NCBI GenBank assembly: GCA_032433595.1
Contig: JASWJB010000167.1
Coordinates: 1 to 64,000, forward strand
Length of the DNA: 64,000 bases
DNA from: Conoideocrella luteorostrata
Lineage: Eukaryota; Ascomycota; Sordariomycetes; Hypocreales; Clavicipitaceae
Direction: 5' to 3'
Both the position numbers and the translations under genes were made by a program. How positions within the stretch are numbered: position 1 is the stretch's first letter; each line of letters starts with the position of its first letter. This document shows, in pieces, positions 34,001 to 44,978 of this stretch. Below the pieces are notes generated by a model, which did not search any database, was not told the DNA's origin, and saw only the letters and a program-made list of their open reading frames with translations.

Positions 34001-36048
34001 AATCTTTCTTATGACTCGGAGTTTCCGAATTTTTATTGGAAAGTTATGAAATATATCACTATTATCTATAGCTCTTAGAGGATTAGATTGTGGATAAAAA
34101 TGGAAGTAAGGGTAATAAATAAATCTGTTGGTTACGTCCGTGGCTCTTCCGCCTAAAATGTTTGGCACCTGTAGTGTTTCACAGCTTTAGGATTTTCTAA
34201 AGCATAAAAGACATTTATTTTAGTGGTCACTTGGGCTGCTGATAAAGCCGTGCCTTGTTTTGTGTTTTGTACATCCCCCTGATTTTAGACGCTCGTGACA
34301 CTTGGTCAACTAGGTAGCATCTACTAGTGTTCACTCTAAAAGCCATTGCCACTAATTTATCTATTGGACTATGTGTAGCAACTTTGAGTAACTTGCGTTG
34401 GCGAGCGCATCAATAGAAACCCTGTGTTAAATCGCGCACAGAGTCGACAGACCCCTCTTCTTCCTCCTCTAGACCGTAGCAGTCAGTCTAAATGGCTGGA
34501 AGTGCACAATCCTGCGGCCCCAGTTCAAGTCACTTCAACGAAAGCCAGGGATTGTAATATATCCGGGGATTAGCTGCGTAGTGAATTATATACGGTACCT
34601 AGTATCTGCGATGCAAAATTGGCATGACGCAATCTAAGAGGCTCGACTTGTATCACCTAGGCTTCCAGTTCAACTCATCGCACTTGGTCAACAAACTGTC
34701 GTTCGGTACATGCGGGCTTGCAGAATAAGTTCGACCGAAAGACTCACTTTCTCACCAACTCGTTTGACCTGGGATCTCGGCGCAACCTGTGCGCCTCTTG
34801 TGTTAGGAACAGAGGCGGCAAATGCGACTGCGGCGAGCAAAACTCTAAATGTGATGACGGCATTGATGGTGACAGCGGGAACCATGGTTGCAGTAAGACA
34901 GCATTCCTGGATATGGCTTGAAACCGCGCGACCCATCGCAAATTCCGGTACTTGCCCATAACCTAGTATAACCTAGTGGCGCAACTAACTACTTTTAGAC
35001 GACCCATCGATCATTGCGTCGGGAGATTGACCTCCACTATCTACAGCGACGTCGCGGCATTCGAAAGCCAACATACGGCCGCCCGCATCAGTCACCGGCG
35101 GAGCCAGACGCCGGTACAATGGCACCCTGCAATTAAAGAATAAGAGAAATGATACAAAAGTAACAAAATAATATACCCCGCACACCGGATCCCCACTGTT
35201 CCATGCCTGGGCATCTGCTTCCGTGGCTGCGGACCGGTGCTGTGTAGTGGGCAGACGGGACGGACCCTTCGTATTTTGACTGCGGCGCAGCTTCTACGAG
35301 CTTCTTCATTTCGGTCTTGAATGGGACATATAGCCTCTAAGAGCGTCGCATTGGATCTCGTACTCTTGTGGTCTAGAACTAATTTGATGGCTGCGGATAA
35401 CTAAACCATCCAGCTTAACAACGAGGCTATTTAAATTATCTGCAGAGTAACTACTCCGTACCCTACGTTCGAATGGCACCAAATTCAGCAAAAGGTGAAG
35501 CTCCACACTAACACTAACAGCGTGAATAATGCATATTATATATAGCCCGTGACAGCCAGTTGGTTCCCCGCGTTCATGGAAGCGTAGCAACTGTCGCTGA
35601 GTACAGCCGTGCAAAGCTTGTTGTATTTTCCTCTGTGGTCGTGAAAGCGGCAGTTATTGACTTTCACGATCCCCCACGCAACCCTTCGCAAACTCTTATC
35701 CGGATTCGAGTTTCGCTAACCGCTGCCGACGGGGCAGTCCGTGCTGTTCCCACTTCCCATGCCACCCCAGCCGCCGCTCTGCGGGGTAGCAACGGTAAAC
35801 GTACGAGATCCGAGTCCAAGCCGACTCCCGTTCTGCGATGCCGAGGCATAGCTCCCCTCAGCAACTGCGATGAGGCAGCTAGCCAAAGCGGACGGGCGTT
35901 TCGGACAAACTATAGCTAGGTGGCTGGTGTGATGATCTGAATTTGATATAACATGGATACCTCGCGGTGCTGCAGGGCTACGCTGCATCTCACACCGTAC
36001 TCACGTCTTCTGTTGTCTCACCTCGTGCATGCATCGCGGCGTCACATC
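34001..36048. other. Gene-poor spacer
   Basis: No supported gene. Contains copy B of the dispersed repeat, a TACTCCGTA at 35452-35460, and a GC-richer stretch after 35,550 that is probably the upstream region of the CoA ligase. Confidence 0.5.
35475..35545 (-). repeat. Dispersed 60-bp repeat, copy B
   Basis: Its reverse complement contains ATTCACGCTGTTAGTGTTAG and GGAGCTTCACCTTTTGCTGA, matching copies A and C. This copy keeps more GC and may be least mutated. Confidence 0.7.
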
Positions 36049-38050
36049 ATGATTTACAACGAAAAAAATGTTACGCCTTTGCCACATGCAGATCTACTAA
36101 CATTTCTGTTTGGTACGTCGCGTGCGGCCGCCCTCCATAAATCGTCGACTGGAGGCTCTTCCCCTCGTAGCATAGCCATCTAATCTAATTCATCTCCCGG
36201 GTTTCCCGAGTAACTAGACAGCCCCGAGTCTCACGGAGAAGAAAGCACACCCGTGCACGCGGAAGCCCACGATCCGAGCTATGTCATCACGAAAGGGCAA
36301 GCTCGCGCCTTGACCCAGCACTTCGCCCATTTTCTCCGCCACAGCTACGGCATTGGAAGCGCAGGCCCCGGCAAAGACATCGTTGTCTGCGTCTCAACCG
36401 GCCAGTCTGCTCTGCCATGCCTGTTCTGGAGTGTCATTGCTGCCGAAGGCATCTACTCGGCCGCCTCTGCATCCGGCACTCCTGCTGACATTGCGAGACA
36501 GATCAAAGATGGACCAGGCAAGCTGCTCGTGTGCTCCGAGGACCTGCGCGAACTTGGATTGGCGTCTGCCAAGGCCGCTGGCATACCCAAACGAAATGTT
36601 CTCCTGTTGAAGTCCTACCCGCAGGTGGAGCTGTACAGCGCAGACGGCGCGCTCAAATGCGACTTTCAACAGAAGCTGCTGTGGCCAAGGATAACGGACC
36701 CGGCTGAGCTTGAGAATCGTGCCGTTTGTATTTTGTATTCGTCGGGGACGACAGGGTTGCCCAAAGGTGCAGAAACTCTTACATTGGCTTAGCCCCCCCC
36801 CCCCGGCATTTACGTTCTGGACGTGGAATGCTAATATATGCGCAAAACATAGGCGTTCGAGTATCTCACACGAACATGATTGCCGAAGCCGCCATCCCTA
36901 CTGCCGCGAATCGTCTTGTCTACGAAAAATGGGCGAAAGAAGGCAGGCCGTTCGAAAGAAGAACGCTGGGCCACTTACCAACAGCCCACATTGCCGGCGC
37001 TCAGGGCTACTTTATCAATCCCCTCCACACAGGCACCTGTGTCTACTGGATGCCCAAGTTCAACTTCGAAGACTTCATCAAATACTGCGAGCAGCTGAAG
37101 ATTACGCATTTTTTTAGCGTTCCACCAATATACATGGGCATTGCGAAGCATCCCGCCGTGAGGGACCAGTTCAAACACATGAGATATGCAATCTCGGGCG
37201 CTGCGCCATTGAGCGGCGAGACGCAAGAGGCTGCCAATCAGAAGTTGCCCAAGGACGCAAATATTTCGCAGCTTTGGGGCTTGAGTGAGACGACAGGGAC
37301 CGTGACGTACACGCCGCCGGATGTGAAGCTGACTGGTGGCTCTCTGGGGTTTCTGATGTCGAACGTTACTATGAGGTGAGTGCGCAACATGACGACAAAG
37401 ACCGGAGTTTGAAGAACCACGAGGTTGACCAGTAGGCGATGCTGAAACAGACTGATTGGTGATGATGGCAAAGACGTCAAGCCGGGCGAGGCCGGGGAGG
37501 CATGGGTCAAAGGTGCTGTGGTTACCAAAGGCTACCACAACAATCCCGAAGCAAACAAGTCTTCATTCACAGAAGACGGATGGTTTAAGACCGGAGATAT
37601 ACTCCGCATAGAGAATGACCAGCTGTTCATCGTTGACAGAAAGAAGGTGACTCAACCATGCACTGCTGCTCCCCGGACAAAAAGCTAGGCTTCGTCAGTA
37701 CTAATCTAATGTCGTAGGAATTGATCAAATATAAAGGTCTTCAAGTCGCACCCGCCGAACTCGAAGGTATCCTTATCGCGCACCCCGCCGTCACCGATGC
37801 CGCAGTTATTGGCGTGTCGCAAGATCAGAACGAGCTACCGAGAGCGTATGTCGTGTTGGCACCGAACGCGAAGGGCAAGGTCTCCGAAGAAGATCTGAAG
37901 GATCATGTGAAGAAGCAAGTTGCAGCGTATAAGCAGCTGAGAGGCGGTGTTGTTTTTGTCGATGTGGTGCCAAGAGGTCCATCAGGCAAGATCCTGAGAC
38001 GGCAATTGAGGGATCTGCAGAGCAAGGAGAGCAAACAGTCCAAGTTGTGA
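36049..38050 (+). CDS. Peroxisomal acyl/aryl-CoA ligase (4-coumarate-CoA ligase-like)
   Basis: Five exons (36049-36112, 36218-36766, 36853-37375, 37451-37646, 37718-38050) give 554 residues, the normal length for this ANL family. AMP-binding P-loop YSSGTTGLPKG spans an intron. GLSETTG supplies the adenylate motif, GWFKTGD the hinge-side Asp, DRKKELIKYKG the hinge, and PSGKILRR the catalytic Lys. The C-terminus is SKL, a canonical PTS1 peroxisome signal. The enzyme should activate a carboxylic acid (fatty or aromatic) to its CoA thioester with ATP; substrate choice is not readable. All introns have GT-AG ends; one holds a C-homopolymer. An MBL hydrolase follows on the same strand. Confidence 0.93.
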
Positions 38051-38221
38051 GAGCATAACGCGTGGGCGAGACTAGCCCTTAAATGGAGCGGGGTAATTCT
38101 GGGAGAGACGCGGCTTTGAGGAGATTGACATAGACACAAGATTTTAAATAAAACATTGCAGAATACTTCGCAGTCTTCACCTTGGCCGACGGTACAAAAC
38201 GTCGACGCCAAACGAGCTCTG

Positions 38222-39007
38222 ATGCCGCGACAAGTGGAAGTACTTGGCAGCCAGGCAGCCTACCCAACACTTCAGCAACCCTGCTCCGGCTTCCTGCTCA
38301 CGTGGGATGATTGGACGGCTGTTCTTGATCTCGGGTACGGCACGCTGCAAGGCCTTCTGGTGAGAATTCCAGATGGCCGTGTAAATGCAATCGTCATTAC
38401 ACATGACCACCCAGATCATTGGCTCGACTTACACGCCTTGTTTAGACTCCTATTGTATGGTCCCCAAGACAACACCAAGGCTAAAATTGCTCTGTATTGT
38501 ACGTTCGGGGTTGTCAACAAAATGCGATTTCTGGAACCCGACGTTACATTGGAAGACGTGTTTGACATTTCCATCATGGAGGATAGAAGAGAGTTCAGAA
38601 CTGGCCAATTTCAGCTGATTGGGTTTCTGTTGCCACACCGCGTTCCAAATATCGGCGTTCGGTTGAGCGTACTGCAGAGGAATGCCACCTATGAGCCGAT
38701 TTTAGCATATACGGGTGACACCGGGCCGACTCCGACTCTAGAAGAGCTGGGTAAGGGCGTGCGCGTGTATATCATGGACTCCACGGATTGGCAAGGAGAG
38801 GAGTCCAAGGCAGTGGAGGAGAGGAAGCTGCTGCAAAGCGAAGAAGCTGGCACGTTCGCGTCTGCCGCAGGGGCGAGAATGTTGCTGTTGACGCACTTTC
38901 GGCCGGGCAATGACAGAGAAAAGTCTCGCGAGTTGGCAAAGAGAAGCTTTGGGGAAGATGTTCTCATTGCTGAGCCGGGACTAGTTGTGCAGCTGGACTT
39001 GATGTAA
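38222..39007 (+). CDS. Metallo-beta-lactamase-fold hydrolase
   Basis: Intronless, 261 residues from ATG 38222 (MPRQVEVLGSQAAYP). The in-frame extension upstream starts at TTG and is ignored. It has the MBL metal motif THDHPDHWLD, then LPHRVPNIGVRL, YTGDTGPTPTLEEL and a final LLLTHFRP with the last ligand His. This layout (short, RNase Z-like start) is that of MBL proteins including phosphodiesterases and small hydrolases. Some such fungal enzymes release thioesters, but that is not shown here. It begins 171 nt after the CoA ligase stop on the same strand, which suggests but does not prove a shared pathway. No signal peptide. Confidence 0.88.
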   Translation: MPRQVEVLGSQAAYPTLQQPCSGFLLTWDDWTAVLDLGYGTLQGLLVRIPDGRVNAIVITHDHPDHWLDLHALFRLLLYGPQDNTKAKIALYCTFGVVNKMRFLEPDVTLEDVFDISIMEDRREFRTGQFQLIGFLLPHRVPNIGVRLSVLQRNATYEPILAYTGDTGPTPTLEELGKGVRVYIMDSTDWQGEESKAVEERKLLQSEEAGTFASAAGARMLLLTHFRPGNDREKSRELAKRSFGEDVLIAEPGLVVQLDLM

Positions 39008-39101
39008 TTGAAGGTAGTAACATGGTTAAAATAGCTTCCTCAGAGTGCATTATCTAGATTTGCTTGCACGGGTGGAAAAGTCCCAATAAAACAACATGTA
39101 G

Positions 39102-40752
39102 CTATCTTTTCCCCGATACCCAGACAAGAGCCTTGGACCAAATCACCTGCTCCGCCGGCTTTCCCTCCTGCTCGACCGGCTCCGAATATATCAGCGGTCT
39201 CATCACTATCCCAATTGGCCGACCGTTCAATTGTTGACCCATCTCAGACACGATATCATGCTGACCTTCCATCTTGTGGGATCCGAGCTGAAATTCTACA
39301 TTGGCGAGCTGTGGCATCCCCGCAACGTAGATGGAAGTACGAATCTGCCAGAGCTTTAGAGCTAGACGGGCAAAGTCTGTGAATAGACCGACAAGTTCCT
39401 CATGAGCTGCTTGGTCTAACTCTTGAAGCAGAAAGCCATATTTGGCAACAAATGAAACTGCTTTGCTCATAGCCAGCGCTGGGTGGAAAGGAACAATTGT
39501 TTCTAGACACTTGACAGTTTGAATCCTCCAATCAATCATGAGTGCCTTTGGTCCTATATCTCGTAAGCATGTAGATGACGACTTGGCCGTGCGGATAACT
39601 CACCATTGGACAACTTCTCTTCAAATTGCCTCAAGCTATGTTTCTCTTCTTCCGCAAGGAAATACGGATTCGTCAGGAATGCGTGACAGAGCTCAGTGGC
39701 CAGCGCAGCCTGCAGGAGTACCACCGGGCTGCTTCCGTCCGGCATATCCATATCGAATTGCAAGTGCTGTGGCGACTGTACATAAGTTTGACAACCATTT
39801 ATAATTCCAAGGTTGCGCAAATGATCCACATCTGTTTCCATTTGCGAAACACTCTTCACACACATGTCGGCACACCACGATAAGAAGTCCCCATAAAAGA
39901 ACTTACTAAGTTCTTTTTTCACAGCGTCGTCGGGGAAGTCCCTCGAGACATCCTGAGCCAATTTTGACACAGCAGAGGTGTAAAATTTGCTCAGTTTAGC
40001 CTCGTCTTCTGTGATTCTTTTTCGTAAAGCGGCCACGTTACTCTTTTCTCGCTCTAGCTTGGCCTGAGAGTTCGTTATTTCGTGCCTGAATTGACTCTCC
40101 TTGGCGTGATACGCGTCCTTATACTCTCCACATATATGCTGCATCTGTTGATTTTTAGCTTCATTCAGCTTGACATGCTCAAGCTTCATCGCTTCAATTG
40201 TTCCCTGGTTGTAGGCTAAAGCACTCTTCATTTCCGAGATGGTTTTGTCAGCGCGGGCAAGATCCCGCCGCATTGTTTTGTTTTCTTTTTCCATTTCTTC
40301 AATTTTTGCCAGAAGGTCAGCCTGTGATGATAGATCAGCTTCATCCGTAACCGCCCTGTTACCCAACAAAAAGCCCTTGACGGATGAGAATAGACCTCCA
40401 CTCTCACGTCGTTTCTCCATAATGTTGTCGTGAAAGTTTCCTGGTGAGTTGCGACTATCCGATTCAACCGCAGGCTTAGAGCGGACATGCTCCTTTTCTT
40501 TTAGCCTTGTCTTTCCGGGATGTGACGATGCAGATTCGCCGCGGACGGAACGACGTGCGGCAGACTCACGGGTTGGTTCTCGTCTCGTTGTGCTTTGATG
40601 GTTGTCATGAGGCTACGCAGATACTCAGTTAATCTGTTCGGACTGAATCATGAAAGGACAGGCGGATATTGACTTACTTCGGCTAGGAGGCGCTTCCCCG
40701 TCGCAGCTTTCGCAGCGGACTCAGCCTGGTAGTGCGAATCTGGAGATGGCAT
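39102..40752 (-). CDS. Coiled-coil protein, divergent partner of the Hsp70-like gene
   Basis: Exons 40752-40678, 40612-39604 and 39553-39102 give 511 residues. Introns are 65 and 50 nt, GT-AG, in frame. The N-terminal 115 residues are basic and Ser/Arg-rich. About residues 135-245 form a long coiled coil (LLAKIEEMEKENKTMRRDLA, EREKSNVAALRKRITEDEAK). The C-terminal half is globular and helical (FPDDAVKKELSKFFYGDFLS, then MVCRHVCEE-like cysteines in the other frame are not used). The end is WSKALVWVSGKR. The family is not recognised; similar fungal proteins are called involucrin-like or unnamed. Its promoter region is shared with the Hsp70-like gene. Confidence 0.85.
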
Positions 40753-41017
40753 ATCTGAAAGCTCGGGAAGTTTGGCTCGAAAGCTTGACGCCTGGCGGTT
40801 ATAAATTGGACAACTAAGGTGTGAATGAAATCGTACAAGGGTGCGAGTTAACAGAGAATACTCCGTACCAGAGCAAGTATCCGTTTTGAAAGACTCACCT
40901 CGCTTGAAAGTACGCGAGCACGAAAATAGAAAAGGCCGAGGAAGGAAGGGTACCGGACATCGAAACGGCCAGCGCCAACCCACATGAGTGACCTACTCAC
41001 CTCTGTGACAGTTGTAC

Positions 41018-41170
41018 ACACAAGGCTGCATCTAACCGCTGTGAACAGCCAATAGTAAGCGGCATGTAGGCGCTATCGGCACGAAACGGCTCCAATTTGC
41101 TGCTAAATTGGGATTCTGCTGCATGTTGGTGACAAGGGATGCTGCTTCGTGCAAGCCGGGCGATTGTACT
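41018..41170 (+). repeat. Promoter segment duplication, copy 1
   Basis: Starts ACACAAGGCTGCATCTAACC and includes GCCAATAGTAAGCGGCAT and GGCACGAAAC. Aligned to copy 2 (41477-41635) over about 150 bp, mostly with transition differences. Confidence 0.85.
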
Positions 41171-41476
41171 CCGTACTGCGGAGTAGGTGGAGGGATAAAT
41201 ATTGTGAGCCCCGCCTGTACGGACTTTAATAATCGAAGGCATCACAAGTATCGTAGTTGGAGCCTGAGTTTAATAAAACTTCCATTAATAGGTCCTAACA
41301 CCATGTGTAGCTACTGCCTTTCCTAATTACATTTAGGTTAGTGAGGTATACGGAGTATATAGATTTAATCCATCCTTTAATACGGAGTAGCCTCGTGCAA
41401 CATGGGGGTGTTGGTAGACCGGCCACTTTTTTCTTTCTCGAAGTGCCTGGATGTCAGCCTACTTAGGACCTCGGAA

Positions 41477-41635
41477 ACACAAGGCAGCATCCAACCGTGA
41501 TGAATAGCCAATAGTAAGCGGCATCTAGACGCTCTTGGCACGAAACAGCTCTAATTTCCCTCCGTATTAAGGAGTTTGCTGCATATTTGTGACAAGGGGT
41601 GCTTGCTTCCTTGCCAGCCGTGCCTCGTGTACAGC
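41477..41635 (+). repeat. Promoter segment duplication, copy 2
   Basis: Starts ACACAAGGCAGCATCCAACC and includes GCCAATAGTAAGCGGCAT and GGCACGAAAC, 459 bp after copy 1 in direct orientation. It carries a small insertion with CTCCGTATTAAGGAG. Confidence 0.85.
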
Positions 41636-41818
41636 CTCGAAGGACACGACCAACAGATGCTGGCCAGATTGGCGGCGCTCTGCCCGCCCCCCGTAGTCCC
41701 CCTCGGCGACTTCATAATATGTAATCTTAACTTTCACCAACCAAGGTTGCCTTCGTATCTATCTTCAAAATTGACTCTACAAAATTGACTCTACAAAATC
41801 TCACAATTCTTAAGAGAA

Positions 41819-44038
41819 ATGGCTGTCAAACAGGACGGTATTAAACTCATTGTTGGGATCGATTACGGCACAACATATTCTGGTGCGTGACGCGGTAACA
41901 AGTTTTTGTCTGTTTACTGACGACATTTTTGGCTCAGGCATTAGCTTCGCTCTTTCTAATGCGGCCGACTTCAAAGACATTCTCCCATGGACCAAATATC
42001 CCGGGGCATCCTCTCATAACGCCGAACACTGCGTTAAGGCGCCGACTAGGATTGCCTTCGAAGATGAAAACGACGATCTCACCGAGAATGCTTGGGGCTA
42101 CCAAATTGAACCAGGTTTAAAGATTTATGCCATGACCAAACTTCTTCTTGACAAATCAACGCTTCAGTCAAATTTTGATGATCCTGACTTGTACCTGCCG
42201 AGTGGTGGCGAGATGATGCAGCTTCCCAAAGGCAAGTCAGCGAAAGATGTGGCAACAGCATACCTCAAGGAAATGTGCAAGATGTTTGAAACAGCTCGAG
42301 ATGAGATATTCGGTGCAGATCAGCTGCTTCCAACCGACTTTTGGCTCACAGTCCCGGCTTCTTGGAGCGAAAAGGCCAAACTCTTGACAAAGGCCGCCGC
42401 CATGGACGCAGGTTTCGGGAAGAAGTCAGCAGACAGGATAATGCTCATTTCTGAACCCGAGGCGGCAGCTCATTATGCCCTCAAATCCAGTATTCACCGT
42501 TTAGAGAGCTTTGTTAAGGTATATACTCACTTGGCTCGATCGCGACTCCCCGTTACTTATTGTATGGCTTACAAATTTGCAGCCAAAAACTGGTGTCATG
42601 GTCTGCGACTGTGGTGGCGGGACAGTGGTTAGTGCATACTTCGGGAAAGTTGCTCTGGAAGATGTTGTCTAAGTGTTATGCAGGACATCACAACATATGA
42701 AGTCGAAGAGACCCAACCCACGCTGAAGCTTAGAGAAATTGCTGTGGGAGTAGGTGCGTGTTCCTCTACGGCTTGTTCCTATCTGTATATACTATCCATC
42801 AATATTTTCGCTAACTATGGTGGACAGCGGGCAAATGTGGGGGAACATTTGTTGACAGGAACCTTTTCAAACTCCTCGGCCAGCGGTTCGGAGACGCATT
42901 CACTTCACTTGGCACGGAGCAGATAGGTCCAGGAAGCTTGTTCATGGACTTATTCGAGTCAAAGAAAAAGGATTTCAGCAGCCACACATCTAGTCGACGG
43001 GCGTGCAGAATCCCCCTCTATATGCCGCTCTTGCAAAATACTACTGAGATGGACAAGTACTATGACAGGAGAGTGTCGGCTGTCATGCTTACAGAAGACG
43101 ACTTTAGATTTATGTTTGATCCTGTGGTCAACATGGTCATTGATCTCATAAATGAACAAGTATCGCAGATTAAAAAGAAAAATGAAACAGCTATCGAAAC
43201 TATTGTTCTTGTCGGCGGCTTCGGATCATCACCTTACCTGAAGGAACTCATCTCTGAATGGTGCCTAGAAAGAGGCATGAGGCTCACCACGCCGATGTCT
43301 GGCGCGTAAGTTTTTGCAGTCCCTTTGCCCCATTATCACAAAACTGACAAGATAGATGGTCTTCCGTGGTCTGTGGAGCGGTTTTACGTGGACTTGAAGG
43401 CTCCATTGTGCGGGAGAAGAAGTGTCGTAGACATTATGGCCACATTCTGTCACGAAGCTACTACCCTATTTTACATGAAGGTTACGACAAAAAAAAACGA
43501 AACAAATATCCACATCCTCTCTATGGACATGAAATGCTCAGCGGGTTCATGTACTGGGAGATTGGTAAGGTGCGTGCGCTCGTCCCAAGAAGTCGGTTAA
43601 TTTGACTTTTGCGTTCTCTGACATACTCTGAACTAGGGTGATATTATTGACAAGACGACTGAGGTCAATTGCAAGTTCGTCGTTTATTTTACTGGACAAG
43701 TATCGGGGACTCGCTCTCATAATCTGTACTCGTGCAGCCTGGATGATGGTCCAGAAACAATTGAAAACGATCGCAAGTAGCCCGCCCACCAGCCCCAGAC
43801 TTATTCTAGATTAACTAATTGGAGCATAGGTATTGAGGAAGTTGGAAGCGTTGTGTATGACGTGACTGGGGTGAACGAGGCTGAGTTGAAAAAAGCTGTT
43901 AAAGATGGTGTTACAACTTATGCTCTCAAACTGGTTCTCAATACGCGGCTCGATGACGAGATCGGACACCTAGTATTCCGCATATTGTATGACGGGAAGG
44001 AGATTGGAAAGGCGGGTATAGATATTGGTGACTCCTAA
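41819..44038 (+). CDS. Hsp70/HSPA12-like ATPase without a substrate-binding domain
   Basis: Eight exons (41819-41882, 41938-42518, 42583-42627, 42684-42753, 42828-43305, 43356-43569, 43637-43776, 43825-44038) give 601 residues. The actin/Hsp70 ATPase signatures are phosphate 1 LIVGIDYGTTYSGISFAL (split by intron 1), phosphate 2 VCDCGGGTVDITTYEV (split by an intron) and adenosine motif VLVGGFGSSPYLKELI. The C-terminus is a beta-type domain rather than a classical peptide-binding domain with lid and EEVD tail, as in fungal HSPA12-type proteins. These are numerous in fungi and poorly understood. Every intron is 45-74 nt and keeps the frame. The last acceptor (TTGGAG|CATAGG) is the only one giving an open frame. 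Confidence 0.9.
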
Positions 44039-44214
44039 GGCTCGATGGGGACGAGGGTAAATTTGGGGTGGCGTTTAAATATAAAGTAAAAAAAGAAAAA
44101 AGGAAAATATATATATATTGTCGACGGAAAATGCACCTCTGCAATGCACACAAAAACAACACCGGAGTAAAGCCCTCGCACAAACCCGGTATCTTGTAAG
44201 GCTGCAGAACCTAT

Positions 44215-44269
44215 GCTAGCTCTTTGGCTAATAGCGGCATAGGCAACTTAGCTATTAGCTATAGCTAGC
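44215..44269. repeat. Imperfect inverted repeat rich in AGCTA
   Basis: Left arm GCTAGCTCTTTGGCTAATAG and right arm CTATTAGCTATAGCTAGC can form a hairpin of about 17 pairs. More AGCTAA units follow to 44370. Confidence 0.6.
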
Positions 44270-44550
44270 AAGGAATAAATAAATAAATTCTGCAAACAGC
44301 AACAGCTACTCAGCAAAGAGAGCGTTAAGGTTGAAGTTGATATGCTAAGCTAAGACTACAAGCTAAGGTTAGCAGCAGCACTGTCAGCAACAGCATCGTC
44401 AGCAGTAGGTGCGCTAAAAAGTCCACACAAAATTATAAAAAAGTGTAGAAAAAAAAAGAAAAAAAATAAATAAAGCAGATATATATATATATATAAATCA
44501 CAGTACAGGGTTATAACGCAAATTATTCTGTTAGCAGGGTACAAAAAGAT

Positions 44551-44978
44551 ATGCTGAATCAGTCGAAGAGGGGCCCATCGCCCGCCCGAAGAAGGAGCGC
44601 GATATTGCGCTCCTACGTCGTCACTGGGGACTCTGACGACGAGGAGCTTGATATTGGCGAGGAGCTCGAACACTGGCGCGACCAGTGTATCAAAGGCCTC
44701 CAGAACAGAGGCGACGCTTCTGGTGTCCGTGGCCAGCGGGCGGCTTGCGAACCCTGCAAGAAGAAGCGCCGAAAGTGCATGTAGAGGCGCGCACGTCTGC
44801 GCTCCGCCAGATGCAGCAGCTGGCAGGTGAGGGTAAGGCTATTGCTGTCCCCGCCGTTGCTGCTGCTGATAGCCAGAAGGCCAAAGGGGCCAAATTGACC
44901 ACCCCCTTTCTCACGGCCCGCGACCGTTTCGCCTCCCTGCTGGCCGAGGCCAGCACAAAGCCCACCGCCAAGGGATAA
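44551..44978 (+). pseudogene. Frameshifted small protein with partial Cys cluster
   Basis: The first frame (44551-44784) is acidic then basic: SDDEELDIGEELEHWRDQC, then RAACEPCKKKRRKCM, which resembles the first half of a Zn2Cys6 cluster, and stops. Immediately a second frame continues with VEARTSALRQMQQLAGEGKA to a Lys-rich end at 44978. GC content and codon use are unlike the AT-rich flanks. The simplest reading is one coding region broken by a frameshift near 44780. It could instead be a gene with an unseen intron. Function unknown. Confidence 0.45.

Larger units (their letters stand above)
40753..41818. promoter_or_regulatory. Divergent promoter between coiled-coil and Hsp70-like genes
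   Basis: A 1.07-kb non-coding region shared by the two divergent genes. It contains two diverged direct copies of a roughly 150-bp segment, at least four TACGGAGTA/TACTCCGTA motifs (40859, 41167, 41349, 41381), and a 15-bp direct repeat AAAATTGACTCTAC just before the Hsp70-like ATG (41766-41796). TTCTCGAA near 41433 resembles half of a heat-shock element. Confidence 0.6.

Noticed and set aside
34688..34936. 82-codon minus-strand frame with a hydrophobic start (VLLAAVAFAASVPNTRGA)
   Set aside because: Signal-peptide-like, but very short, equal-sized frames overlap it on both strands, and there is no cysteine-rich mature part. Not enough to call a secreted gene.
35560..35919. 119-codon plus-strand frame before the CoA ligase
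   Set aside because: Alternative open frames exist on both strands in the same GC-rich stretch; no domain; it lies in the ligase promoter.
41425..41445. Heat-shock element upstream of the Hsp70-like gene
   Set aside because: Only a two-unit TTCTCGAA core is visible. A functional element normally has three or more alternating units.
43565..43570. Donor GGTAAG at 43565 in the Hsp70-like gene
   Set aside because: Splicing there to the 43637 exon gives a stop. The donor five bases later (GTGCGT at 43570) keeps the frame.
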